DNA from: Linnemannia elongata
Lineage: Eukaryota > Mortierellomycota > Mortierellomycetes > Mortierellales > Mortierellaceae
Direction: 5' to 3'
Assembly: GCA_036320915.1 (NCBI GenBank)
Contig: JAXBDG010000020.1
Span: forward strand, 868,001-932,000
DNA: 64,000 nucleotides
Within the stretch, counting starts at the first letter, position 1. Each line of letters begins with the position of its first letter. The notes beneath the pieces were generated by a model. The model did no database searches, was not told the origin of the DNA, and saw nothing but the letters and a program-made list of their open reading frames with translations. Below are positions 10,912 through 20,722 of this stretch, piece by piece. The position numbers were made by a program, and so were the translations under genes.

Positions 10912-12102
10912 ATGTCAGAATCAGCACCACCAACATACTCGGACGTTACCACCTCTGCCATCGTTCCAGTATTATTCCCAGAACTCGTCCTACTTATCGG
11001 CCAATATCTCCACCAGCAAGATCTCCTTCGATGTGTACAAGTGTGTCGCTCCTGGAACCAGATCCTTATCCCTCAGCTGTGGCGTACTATCGACACCGAT
11101 CAAAGCGCCTGGAGGAGAATCTTTGAAGATACCGTGCTGGAAGCAAAGCGACCAAAGACTGAGACCGAGGCGTGGATCAAGAATGTATTCGCTAAGTACG
11201 GCCATCATATCCGGCACCTCTCGACCTGGTCGTGCGTTATTCTCGAGGCCACTCTTAACAACAGATGCACTCAGCTATCGACTCTTTCTGTCTCTCACAT
11301 CTATCAACAATGGCAATGGGACGCCATATCGCCATTACCAGCAGCAGCGCCACCACCAGCACCCGTTCTCCCTTGGATCTGTCCTGTTACGAAAGAGCGG
11401 GACGAAATTATGGCCAACAGGAATACAATGGAGCGGATTTGGGTCCTCTTTCAACAAAACCCAGGATTGGTCCACATCGACTTGCCCTATGACAGCTTTA
11501 GTTGTATGGGCGTATTGCCAGAGACTTTTATTCTCGGCACCCTTTCATCGATGAAGTACCTCAGGGAGTTGGCTTTGGAGTGGGTCTCGTTGGACGCAGA
11601 GGCTTTTCTGGATGCGGTGCCACAACTGGAGGTGTTGGAAGCCTTCAAACTCCGAGATTTGGATATGATGCAGAAGGACCACAACAACTTGCGGTCATTG
11701 TATATTCCTTGCGACGTGGAGGTCGACAAACTCTTTAGGATACTGGATCGTCTGCCAGGACTGGAATCATTTCGGTCAAACAGGGTTACCTTCTGGGATA
11801 CGGGCTCTTCGAACTCTACTATGAAGGCGCTGTCGGTGACAGAGTCGACACTGCAATTTCGGTCTGTCAAGAGACTCCAGGTCACGGATCTCTGCTGGGG
11901 AGACGACAAGGCGATTGCGATGCTGGTGAGACGACTTCCGGAGCTGCTGTGGGTTGGGTTGCCGAAGTTTTGTGAGACGTATGAGGAGATTAAGAAGGCA
12001 CTATGGGAGACTTGTTATTACCTGGACGAGTTTGGAGGGGAGGTATACGAGATGTGGGCTGACGAGTGGAGACGACGCAGGGCGAAGGATGAGGAGAACT
12101 AA
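10912..12102 (+). CDS. F-box-like/LRR protein, copy 3
   Basis: A 396-residue intronless frame starts MSESAPPTYSDVT. The F-box-like motif is at residues about 22-62 (LFPELVLLIGQYL, VCRSWNQILIPQLWRTI). Next comes an amphipathic block with KYGHHIRHLSTW, a Pro/Ala-rich insert (about residues 142-156) and LRR-like segments (VPQLEVLEAFKL, LPGLESFRSNR). The C-terminus IKKALWETCYYLDEF then EWRRRRAKDE is common to the cluster. It is likely an SCF adaptor by family. It is the last F-box copy before the STAND genes. Confidence 0.85.
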   Translation: MSESAPPTYSDVTTSAIVPVLFPELVLLIGQYLHQQDLLRCVQVCRSWNQILIPQLWRTIDTDQSAWRRIFEDTVLEAKRPKTETEAWIKNVFAKYGHHIRHLSTWSCVILEATLNNRCTQLSTLSVSHIYQQWQWDAISPLPAAAPPPAPVLPWICPVTKERDEIMANRNTMERIWVLFQQNPGLVHIDLPYDSFSCMGVLPETFILGTLSSMKYLRELALEWVSLDAEAFLDAVPQLEVLEAFKLRDLDMMQKDHNNLRSLYIPCDVEVDKLFRILDRLPGLESFRSNRVTFWDTGSSNSTMKALSVTESTLQFRSVKRLQVTDLCWGDDKAIAMLVRRLPELLWVGLPKFCETYEEIKKALWETCYYLDEFGGEVYEMWADEWRRRRAKDEEN

Positions 12103-13271
12103 GCGATGACGGTGTTAAAGGTAACCAAATTAAATAAGGGAAGACGAGTCGCTTGGTATCTTCTGGCGGGGGCTAATCTTGTCAATGCAAATTTACTCCC
12201 TGCTTCGTGCTCCATGCTCCATGCATGGGCATTATCTTGTCTTTTTTTCCCTTTTCCCTTTTCCCTTTTCTTTCCCACTCTTATTCTCCTTGCTTGTCTC
12301 CCTCTCGCCGCTGTTTACACTTTACACACACACCTTCACACCCTTTCGACCTCGTCACCAGTCTCATTCGACATCCGCATTCCTTTACTTTTGCTGAGTC
12401 ACGTTTCGCTCATTGCATTCTTGGCATTCGGAATCAGCTCTCACCGAACAGGAACAGCGGCGCGACAGACGCGAAGGAGACACATTCTCTTTTACACACA
12501 CACTTACACAAACACAGAGATAAAAGCCCCGGCGCCAAAAAAATAAAAAAAAAATACAAAAAAAAATCCCTCCTGACCTTTTCTTCAAGTCCTCACAACG
12601 TGTTCTCTCTCAACACCTGTCAGATTACGCGCCAAGCAACCTCGCTCCCCTCTTCACCGACTCCAGTCCCTTGAAGTACAAACCACCCACCCAAGAAAAC
12701 ATAGCTAAAAGGAAAACAACAACTCCCTCCTGTAACAGTAAGTCAGAGAACAACAATTGGCTCAAATGGCGAAGGGAATCTCATGCTGTATAACATGGCT
12801 CACCTGTCTCCGCCACTTTCATACAAACAATCTCTATAGACAGTCGGTCTACTTCAAAAACTCCGTTAGCTTCTCTCTCAGCGAAGGAACGACAAACGAA
12901 CAAAAAAAAACGCTACCTCATCAAGAAGTAAGCCGCTCTCATTTTCTCACACAAGCGTGTGTACCTCTTAGTAGAGTCGAGATCATTCAAATGGAAAGAA
13001 TGCAGCGCCTGCACGTATGCATTCGTTTGTACCAATCATTATTTATTTTCTCCGCGTAGCATTGACCATCGATCCCGATCTAGACCCTGGACCGATCCAC
13101 ACCATCGGCGATTCCCTCACATTTTGAACCAATTACACACAAGTCAAGTCAGGGGTAAGAGACATTAGAAATAACATTTGGCGTAACGCCCGATCTCGTC
13201 AGTTTTCTCCTCGGCATAATCATACACAACGGCGACTAACAAGCTGTCTTGGCCTCTAGATCTCTCTTACC
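12103..13271 (+). promoter_or_regulatory. promoter and leader of the STAND gene, with a 5'-UTR intron at 12738-13259
   Basis: No protein gene is supported here. Positions 12235-12300 are CCCTTTT-rich. A block near 12355-12440 (TCTCATTCGACATCCGCATT onward) has a recognisable counterpart upstream of the second STAND gene (about 19920-20010). A strong donor GTAAGTC begins at 12738. A branch-like CTAAC lies at about 13235, and a TAG acceptor ends at 13259, 12 bases before the ATG at 13272. The second STAND gene has the same arrangement (20236-20711), which supports a conserved leader intron of about 0.5 kb. Confidence 0.6.
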
Positions 13272-16200
13272 ATGACCAACGATACCCTCGAGCACTTCGA
13301 CCCTCATGATACCAATAAAGTCTTTGACTCCACCATGCTCGCCCTCAAGAAGACCGGCAGCTTGCGCAGTCCCCTGGACATGTCTGGCCAAGATGGCTCG
13401 CCCAGACCTTTACTCACTGTTCGCGGTGTCTCCCTTGATGTATTCCCTGAGAATGTCCCTAAGCCAGCCATCAAGACCGAGCTACCTCGCCCTCAGCAGC
13501 GCATCGAGAGAACAGATCAGTTGGTTTATTGCAGCACCCTGTTGCTGCAGAACTCACTCCTCTTTTCCTCCACTGAGCAGGGCCCTCCTCTTGACAAGGA
13601 TGAGCTGGCCTGGCTGGCAGAGATGAAGAAGGACCCGATAGAAGAGGATCGACTGCAGTGGATTGCGACTCGTATGGTGGACAGGTTCATCCAGGAGGGC
13701 ATTAAGGATTCCACCGAAATCACCGAGATCGTCTCACTTGGGCCCATCCTGCAGAAAGAGCCTTACCGCAAGCTGTTATCCTCCTTCATCAAGGAGTTTG
13801 ACGATTCTCAGCTTCTGGACGTTGGCATGCTCCAAGGTCTTGTCCATTTGGTCCAATCCGCCACACCAGGCTACCTTGTCTCCGATGACCTAATCAAAAT
13901 CCTCAGCATTCTCAAGATCCAACTGCAAGGCACTCACCAACAGTCATCTGAATGGTCCTACCGCCTCACCTTGGCTATCTCCAGAGTCCTCGATGTTATG
14001 GCCGACCACAAGGTCCAGGACCTGGATAAAGTTCTTGAGCACGAACCTCTGTCTGAGGTCTTGTCAGGGTTGAAGGGCAGCACAGATCCTTACATCATGT
14101 ACCAAGCCTGCTATGCCTTTCAAGCCCTACAGTATGTTCCTGACGACGAGACAGTCTTGCAAGCAGTCTTGCGATACTCGCGAGGTGTGGTGGATGGTGT
14201 AGTCAAGATTACGGCACTGGGCAAGGTGGATCTGGGGTCAATGCTCGGAGGACTGGGGAATCTGCAGAAGGCAGTGGGCGACATGATCGATGTCGCAGGG
14301 ACTGCTTACGAAGGAGTGAGTTCCTTGATGGAGAGCGGTCAAGGCGTCATGGAGAGTTTGAAGGAGAGGCACGGAGCTGGCAATAAGAGACCCTGGTATG
14401 CCGCCATCCGTGCCGCTTATGCTCTTGCAGAAGCTGGCCAGCTGAAGGATCTCAACCTTTTGATCTGCGAGGCCCCTTGTCGTCACGACCCTTTGTTCCA
14501 GTGGGGTATCTGCCAGTTGCTGGGCGAGATTGCGATCGATCACCTGTGGCCTGTTGCTTCACGTCAGCGAGCCACTGAATTACTCGGTCGTCTCTACAAG
14601 GAGGATCCAAACTGGGCCTTGGATGAAAGCGTCAAGGCGTGGATGCTGACCATCATCGGCAATCTGGGATCCACTGACAACCAGAAGGTTGCCGCCAGTG
14701 CAATAGTTCTGAAGCAGGAGCTCGCTTCAGATGACACCCCTACAACCAACTGCCCTTACCCACTGCGGTCTCGTCTGCCGATCCCAGCCATGTCCCCGAT
14801 TCTTACCAAGGTCCAGGACATCCCTGACCTCGAGTACGAGTTGTACAGGCTCCGACTACAGCGGCTCCAAGAATGCGACGAACGATCGGTTTACGTCCTT
14901 CCTCAAGCCAAGCCATCGCTCCTGGCCAAGGACGATGGACTATTTCCCCTGCAGGAGAAAGTGTTGGAGTTTCTTGCCAGTGACCGTCAGGTCATGTTGA
15001 TCTTGGGCGACTCTGGTTCCGGCAAGTCATCATTCAATCGACATCTAGAGCACCGGCTTTGGAAGGAGTACGAACGAGGTGGGCCAATCCCAATCTTCAT
15101 CAACCTGCCTGCTATTGAGGATCCTCAGTACGACATGGTCAACAAGCAGCTGAAGTCTCTCAACTTTGACGAAGATCAGATTATGGAGCTCAAGTTACAT
15201 CGCCAACTCGTGCTCATTTGCGACGGATACGACGAGAGTCAGCTACTCGCCAATCTCCACAAGGCCAATGCTCTCAACCAACCTGGTCAGTGGAACACCA
15301 AGATGATCATTAGCTGCAGATCTCAGTACCTCGGACCATCCTACCAAGACCGCTTCAAGCCTCAGTCCACCGATCGATACAAGGCGGCCCCTCAGAACGT
15401 CTTCCAGGAAGCCGTCATCGCTCCTTTCTCTATCGAACAGATCCACAACTATGTCGAGCAGTATGTCCCTCTCGAGCCAAGAACCTGGAGCACCCAAGAC
15501 TACATGGACAAGTTGACTACGATCCCCAACCTTATGGATCTGGTCAAGAACCCGTTTCTCCTCTTACTCGCGCTCGAGGCCCTCCCTGATGCCATCAAAG
15601 ACTATCAAGACCTGTCCACAATCAATATTGTCCGTATCCAGCTCTATGACATCTTCGTCGACCATTGGCTCAATGTCAACAAACGACGGCTCCGAAACAG
15701 CCACTTGTCCAAGCAAGATTCCGATATATTGGAGATGCTAGAGGAGGCAGGCTTTGAGGAGATGGGAGTCGACTTCTCTACAAACCTAGCATCGGCGATA
15801 TTTGAGAACCAGAACGGAAAGGCTGTCGTCAAGTATCTTCATCTCAAGGACAAGACCACGTGGAAAGCTGAGTATTTTGGTCCGGATCCGGAGGTCAGGC
15901 TATTGCGAGAGGCTTCGCCGTTGACCCGCTCCGGCAGTTTCTTTCAATTCATCCACAGATCTCTACTGGAGTATTTCTTCTCCTGCGCCGTCGTCGGCCC
16001 CAGTCGACTTAAGACTGCCGACAAATGTTCCCTCGAGCCCAAATCTGACGCTTCCGAGGCCCAAGTGCTTAACCCCGAGTGCCCTTTGTTCTCGCGCAAT
16101 CTTCTTGAGGAGCCCGCAGTTATACAGTTCCTCAGAGAGCGAGTGCAGAAGAACCCTGCCTTCAAGGATCAGCTCCTCGAGGTCATTGAGCGGTCCAAGA

Positions 16201-18743
16201 CTGATGCCTCCTTTGCCATCGTCACCGCCGCTTCCAACGCCATCACCATCCTGGTCAGAGCCGGTGTCAGCTTCCATCGGTACAATTTCCGAGGCATTCG
16301 TATTCCAGGTGCGGATCTTTCCGGTGGGCAGTTTGATTCGACTCAGTTCCAAGGAGCCGACCTCAGAAACGTCAATCTTGCAATGAGTTGGCTACGCAAT
16401 GCGGACTTCAGCAATGCGCAGATGGAGGGTGTTCGATTCGGGGAGCTGCCATACCTGGAGGGAGACGACGATGCTTGGTCGTGTTGCTACTCATCCGATG
16501 GGCGAATGCTTGCTGTGGGTCTGCTAGGTGGAGGTGTTAGCTTGTACGACACATCGACCTGGAAAAAAATTCGCTCGTTTTTCGGACATATGGACAAGAT
16601 CTACCGTTTGGAGTTCTCACCCGACAGCCGGCGGTTGGTAACTGGTAGTGATGACTTCACGGTCCGAGTATGGGATTGCAGCAGCGGTGATATTCTTGCG
16701 ACCATGAGTGGCCATGAGAACCGTGTGGCGACGGTGGTGTTTTCTCCTTGCAACAAGAAAGTTGCATCTGGCAGCTGGGACAAGATAGTACGATTGTGGG
16801 ACTCAGTGACCGGAGAGGTCCTGTCTGTGTTGGAGGGTCATAAAGGCGCTGTCAATACCGTCAAGTTCACTCCAGATGGACGCCTACTTGCCGCGTGCGG
16901 TACTGACGGGACGATTCGATTCTGGGACGCGGAAATAGGGGCGCCAGGCGATGTCTGGGAGCTGGGTTATGGGTCGGTGACGTGCATGGAGTTTTCCCCA
17001 GATGGTCGCCAGCTCATAACTGGGCATATAGAAGGCAATCTGAGACTCTGGGATACTACGTCTGGGTTGCCAGGTCTTGTCTTACGTGGACACACTGACA
17101 TGGTAGTGCAGGTCAGGTTTTCCCCCGATGGCCAACTGATCGCTTCTGGCGGCTTTGACTCCACAGTCAGACTCTGGGATTCATCTTTATGCACCCTTAT
17201 CTCCTTGTACATCACCTCAAGGCCGGTCTTCGATGTATATTTCTCGTCGGATGGTCTAACTCTCGCTTTAACAGATAGCTGCAACAAGGTTCGCTTATGG
17301 GACGGAAGCTCCAACGGATCCAGCGTCGGTCAGCCTGGTCACTGTAAGAATGTCGATTCGGTCGCTTACCTACTCACTGGACAGTCTGTTCTCTCTGGCG
17401 GTCTTGACAAAACCGTGCGGCAATGGGACACCCTCACAGGTGCTCTAGAATCCACACATGTCCTTACGGGACTCTCGAGTGAGCTGATAATTTTACAAAA
17501 GCTTTCATCGGACCTCCAGCAGTCGGCCTATTGCTTTGATGAGACGATTCAATTGCAGGACTTCCGGACCGGGGTCGTTGAATTTGTCCTGGAAGGTCAT
17601 ACCGAGGATGTAGAGACGGTCACCCACTCACCATGTGGTCGGTGGATCGCGTCTACGAGTAAGGACAGGAGCGTACGCTTATGGGACCTGCATAATGATG
17701 GACAAAGCCATGTTCTATTTGAGACGGACGCCGAGTTCAATGCTGCTTCTGGTGCCGAGTCCGATTCTGAGTCTGATGAAGATGAGGTCGATGCAGAGTC
17801 TGAGAAAAATGAGCCTGATGATGAACCTGGTGTTGATGAGCCTGATGATGAACCTGGTGTTGATGAGCCTGATGGTGATGAACCCGATGCCCAGTCCGAG
17901 GCTGAAGGGTCTGATGTCGGGTTTGACGATGCCGCATTTGACACCGAGCCTGAGGATGAAGGGCCTTCTCCATTTGTCTTGGCATTCACGTCGACAGGAC
18001 TCCGACTCGCAGTCGGCTTGAGCGATGGTACAGTAAACATATACAACACTCAGTCAAAGGAACTCTTGAAGACAACAACTATTGAGGATAAAGGAGTCAG
18101 AGCGTTGGCCTACTCACCAAACAATCTAGAGCTCGCTATCGGTTGCTATGATGGAGTTGTCGTCTTTTGGGACCCTCAGTCGGAAGAGCCCGGCCATACC
18201 CTAAACTTCGGAATTACCGCTGTCCATTGTATCGCCTATTCCCCCTGGAAGGATTGGTTGGCTATTGGAGGGCAGGATGTTGGGGTTCAGCTCTGCCGGC
18301 GCCGCCAGTTGCAATCCGAGTTAAGTGATATGGAGGCTTCATGGTGTGTTATCTATGTTGTTGAGGGATTCTTGGACTGGGTTTGCGACATTGCCTGGAA
18401 TTCTGTTGTTCGGAACGAGTTTGTTACTGGTTGCCTGGATCGGTCCGTTCGTGTTTGGCGGATCTTGGAGAGTGACGATGGTGTTGATGGCTCAGTCTCT
18501 GTTGAGTTGGTCTGGGGTTCTAGCATTGGCATGCTCAGCGCGGTGGGTATGAGGATTGATGGTGTGGTTGGTCTGGATGCTGGTAGTTTGGAACTGCTGA
18601 GGCAACGCGGTGCTGTCGGCAATTTTTCGGTTTTTGAGAAGGATGAAGCGGATGTGGGACCCGACGGCATTTCGAATTTTTCATATGGAGAAGGATGGAA
18701 CGATATATCCAACGATGGCTCTTTGGCGGGTATGGATGAGTAA
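13272..18743 (+). CDS. STAND/NLR-like protein: helical N-terminus, NACHT, pentapeptide repeats, 14 WD40 blades
   Basis: This is a single 1823-residue frame. Residues about 40-540 are helical, ARM-like, with an amphipathic Gly-rich stretch (GSMLGGLGNL near 320). The NACHT NTPase has Walker A GDSGSGKSS (579-587) and Walker B LVLICDGYDE (646-655). Residues about 1003-1055 are pentapeptide repeats (GADLSGGQFD, QGADLRNVNL, NADFSNAQM). From about 1065 I count 14 WD40 blades, enough for two seven-bladed propellers. They are interrupted after blade 10 by an acidic linker (about 1492-1566, PDDEPGVDE units). STAND proteins are ligand-triggered oligomerising switches, used in fungi for non-self recognition and cell death. 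The ligand is unknown, and the N-terminal effector does not match a domain I can name. The paralog at 20723 lacks the first ~450 residues. Both key NTPase motifs are intact. Confidence 0.92.
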   Translation: MTNDTLEHFDPHDTNKVFDSTMLALKKTGSLRSPLDMSGQDGSPRPLLTVRGVSLDVFPENVPKPAIKTELPRPQQRIERTDQLVYCSTLLLQNSLLFSSTEQGPPLDKDELAWLAEMKKDPIEEDRLQWIATRMVDRFIQEGIKDSTEITEIVSLGPILQKEPYRKLLSSFIKEFDDSQLLDVGMLQGLVHLVQSATPGYLVSDDLIKILSILKIQLQGTHQQSSEWSYRLTLAISRVLDVMADHKVQDLDKVLEHEPLSEVLSGLKGSTDPYIMYQACYAFQALQYVPDDETVLQAVLRYSRGVVDGVVKITALGKVDLGSMLGGLGNLQKAVGDMIDVAGTAYEGVSSLMESGQGVMESLKERHGAGNKRPWYAAIRAAYALAEAGQLKDLNLLICEAPCRHDPLFQWGICQLLGEIAIDHLWPVASRQRATELLGRLYKEDPNWALDESVKAWMLTIIGNLGSTDNQKVAASAIVLKQELASDDTPTTNCPYPLRSRLPIPAMSPILTKVQDIPDLEYELYRLRLQRLQECDERSVYVLPQAKPSLLAKDDGLFPLQEKVLEFLASDRQVMLILGDSGSGKSSFNRHLEHRLWKEYERGGPIPIFINLPAIEDPQYDMVNKQLKSLNFDEDQIMELKLHRQLVLICDGYDESQLLANLHKANALNQPGQWNTKMIISCRSQYLGPSYQDRFKPQSTDRYKAAPQNVFQEAVIAPFSIEQIHNYVEQYVPLEPRTWSTQDYMDKLTTIPNLMDLVKNPFLLLLALEALPDAIKDYQDLSTINIVRIQLYDIFVDHWLNVNKRRLRNSHLSKQDSDILEMLEEAGFEEMGVDFSTNLASAIFENQNGKAVVKYLHLKDKTTWKAEYFGPDPEVRLLREASPLTRSGSFFQFIHRSLLEYFFSCAVVGPSRLKTADKCSLEPKSDASEAQVLNPECPLFSRNLLEEPAVIQFLRERVQKNPAFKDQLLEVIERSKTDASFAIVTAASNAITILVRAGVSFHRYNFRGIRIPGADLSGGQFDSTQFQGADLRNVNLAMSWLRNADFSNAQMEGVRFGELPYLEGDDDAWSCCYSSDGRMLAVGLLGGGVSLYDTSTWKKIRSFFGHMDKIYRLEFSPDSRRLVTGSDDFTVRVWDCSSGDILATMSGHENRVATVVFSPCNKKVASGSWDKIVRLWDSVTGEVLSVLEGHKGAVNTVKFTPDGRLLAACGTDGTIRFWDAEIGAPGDVWELGYGSVTCMEFSPDGRQLITGHIEGNLRLWDTTSGLPGLVLRGHTDMVVQVRFSPDGQLIASGGFDSTVRLWDSSLCTLISLYITSRPVFDVYFSSDGLTLALTDSCNKVRLWDGSSNGSSVGQPGHCKNVDSVAYLLTGQSVLSGGLDKTVRQWDTLTGALESTHVLTGLSSELIILQKLSSDLQQSAYCFDETIQLQDFRTGVVEFVLEGHTEDVETVTHSPCGRWIASTSKDRSVRLWDLHNDGQSHVLFETDAEFNAASGAESDSESDEDEVDAESEKNEPDDEPGVDEPDDEPGVDEPDGDEPDAQSEAEGSDVGFDDAAFDTEPEDEGPSPFVLAFTSTGLRLAVGLSDGTVNIYNTQSKELLKTTTIEDKGVRALAYSPNNLELAIGCYDGVVVFWDPQSEEPGHTLNFGITAVHCIAYSPWKDWLAIGGQDVGVQLCRRRQLQSELSDMEASWCVIYVVEGFLDWVCDIAWNSVVRNEFVTGCLDRSVRVWRILESDDGVDGSVSVELVWGSSIGMLSAVGMRIDGVVGLDAGSLELLRQRGAVGNFSVFEKDEADVGPDGISNFSYGEGWNDISNDGSLAGMDE

Positions 18744-20722
18744 GAAGAGGATGAAGCAGTTGCTGAGGAAAGACCCTCAAGTGGAATGGTTGTTGCAACG
18801 TCCTACACCAAACATAAATTCAAACTGTAAATATTTTTTTTTCGAATCATCACTTGCTGATCATCATTTGTTTGTCTTGTGTAATGACAATCAGTGACAC
18901 GTTTGATCTAGTAGCGGAGCATTGAAAGAGATGAAAAATTTAGATAGGGGACTGTTCATTCCCCCTTCACTTCAAGCAGGCTCTAGTTCTGCTTCTATGT
19001 GACCATTTATTTGCGACAATGATAAAGTTCTCTCGGCTCCTGATCCCTGATCGTTGCCCTTGGTTGCATTTTCTGGGCGAAGTTGAATGCTCGATCGCAT
19101 TTTGTTGCTTACAATACAGGCAGGGTTTAATCCTCATTTTTGCATTTTGAGCGTCATCCTATCATGAAGCAGGCAGACCATGCTACTGTTTCTGCGAAGA
19201 AACCAAGACGAGAAGTGCAAGGCGGTGACGGACCCAAAGCTAAGAGTGAGCCAATCCCAGACTTCAAGAAGCGTTCACAAATCAAGAGGAACAGAAGGCA
19301 GATTTTTCAGTGTGCAACCACAATAATACGAAAGGACGTGCATTCACATAGCTGCGGTGACGTACTTTAGGCGCCCATTTCACCACCCCCACCTGTTTCT
19401 TCGCTATTCTCACACGCTTTCTACATCAGGTTGCATCTACACTCCGCCGTTTTTTAGTCACATTACCATGCTCATTGACGTCCTGAGCGACCTCTTCATG
19501 CTTTTTTCACATCTGTATTAGTCTCATCTTTTGGCGGTCATTGCCATATATTGTCAAATTGTGCGAGGCACAAATACTCACTGATAAGGATGGAAAGAAA
19601 CAAATGGTGGCAATGGGGCAATTCATTGTGATATCACTTCCCTCAATCTGTGTGTATCCAAATGGCGCAGACTTAAAAAACTCATCATTGTGCCATATAT
19701 CAGAGGGGCAAAGCGAGAGAAAGCGCAGGAGTACCATGGCTCACAGGCATGAGCAAAAATCAAAAATGTAGGGTGACAAAGAAGGAAGCAAGGAAGGAGG
19801 TGGAAGCAATACAGGGCCACTTTTCTTTTGCCTTTTTTCTTTTTTCTTTTTGTTCTTTTCTGTCTTCTCACTTGTTCACCCTTCCCCTCACCTTCACTCT
19901 CATTGCCTTCTCTGCCACCAGTCTCATTCAGCATCGTCTCTTCCTTTACCTCCATCGTCTTTTGTTCATTGCGTCTCTGCATTCGGCATCAGCTCATCCA
20001 TGCAGACAAACAGCAAGAAAAGACCCTTCTCATTGTTCACATACACGTAAAATTCGAGGAACAACAACAAATATCTCACCAACCACTCTTAGCTCCTCCT
20101 CAACGCTTATCTACTCCCAGCAGCAGTCAGCACACCCATCCAGCTCGCGCACACCCTTCTTCACTCACCTAGACCTCTGGAGAAAGAGTTACATCTCAGG
20201 CAACCAAAACCAACAAACCCCCTCCCCCTGCTTCAGTAAGTTAAAGAACTGACACCGTCCGTTTTGGGACCTATTAAGTCGTTGCTAACTTTTTTGTTCA
20301 CCTACTTCGCCACAAACACTCGTCGTTTTCCATACACTCTTAGTCTTCAACTACGTCCTTGTTCAGTAAACTCTAGAAACACCCCCTCCAAAGGCGAACA
20401 AAAACAAAAGGACGCACCAATCCTCCAAATGTATGTCATCCGCGTTATTCCCCTCTCGTTCTAAGGGTCGCGTATGTCCGCTTGCTTACTTATCGAGAGT
20501 ATTCCTGTATGGTAACCTGACAACTGACAAGATGAAATTTCTTTTCTCTCAATTTCTTTCCTTTCTTCCCATCAATGACCCTAGCAATGACACAGACCTG
20601 CTAACGAGCTCAAAGGTATTAAGGACAATAAAGCAAACCTCATCTATATTTTGCTCCCTGCCGTCATATACCGGTGATGCTTACTCTACTCTCGTTTATT
20701 TTCACTATTAGATCTTCTTACC
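18744..20722 (+). promoter_or_regulatory. spacer and leader of the second STAND gene, with a 5'-UTR intron at 20236-20711
   Basis: No gene is supported at 18744-19800. From about 19830 to 20235 the DNA resembles the leader of the first STAND gene (pyrimidine-rich, then CAGTCTCATTCAGCATC and GCATTCGGCATCAGCTC). A GTAAGTT donor begins at 20236 and a TTAG acceptor ends at 20711. The exon then reads ATCTTCTTACCATGA, close to the ATCTCTCTTACCATGA of the first copy. The duplicated unit therefore included promoter, leader intron and coding region. Confidence 0.6.

Noticed and set aside
12106..12674. Several 70-155-codon frames upstream of the first STAND gene
   Set aside because: Pyrimidine-rich promoter and leader DNA; the homologous leader of the second gene does not keep these frames.
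19140..19370. 76-codon frame with basic residues between the STAND genes
   Set aside because: Short, no motif, no counterpart upstream of the other STAND copy, no splice or promoter support.
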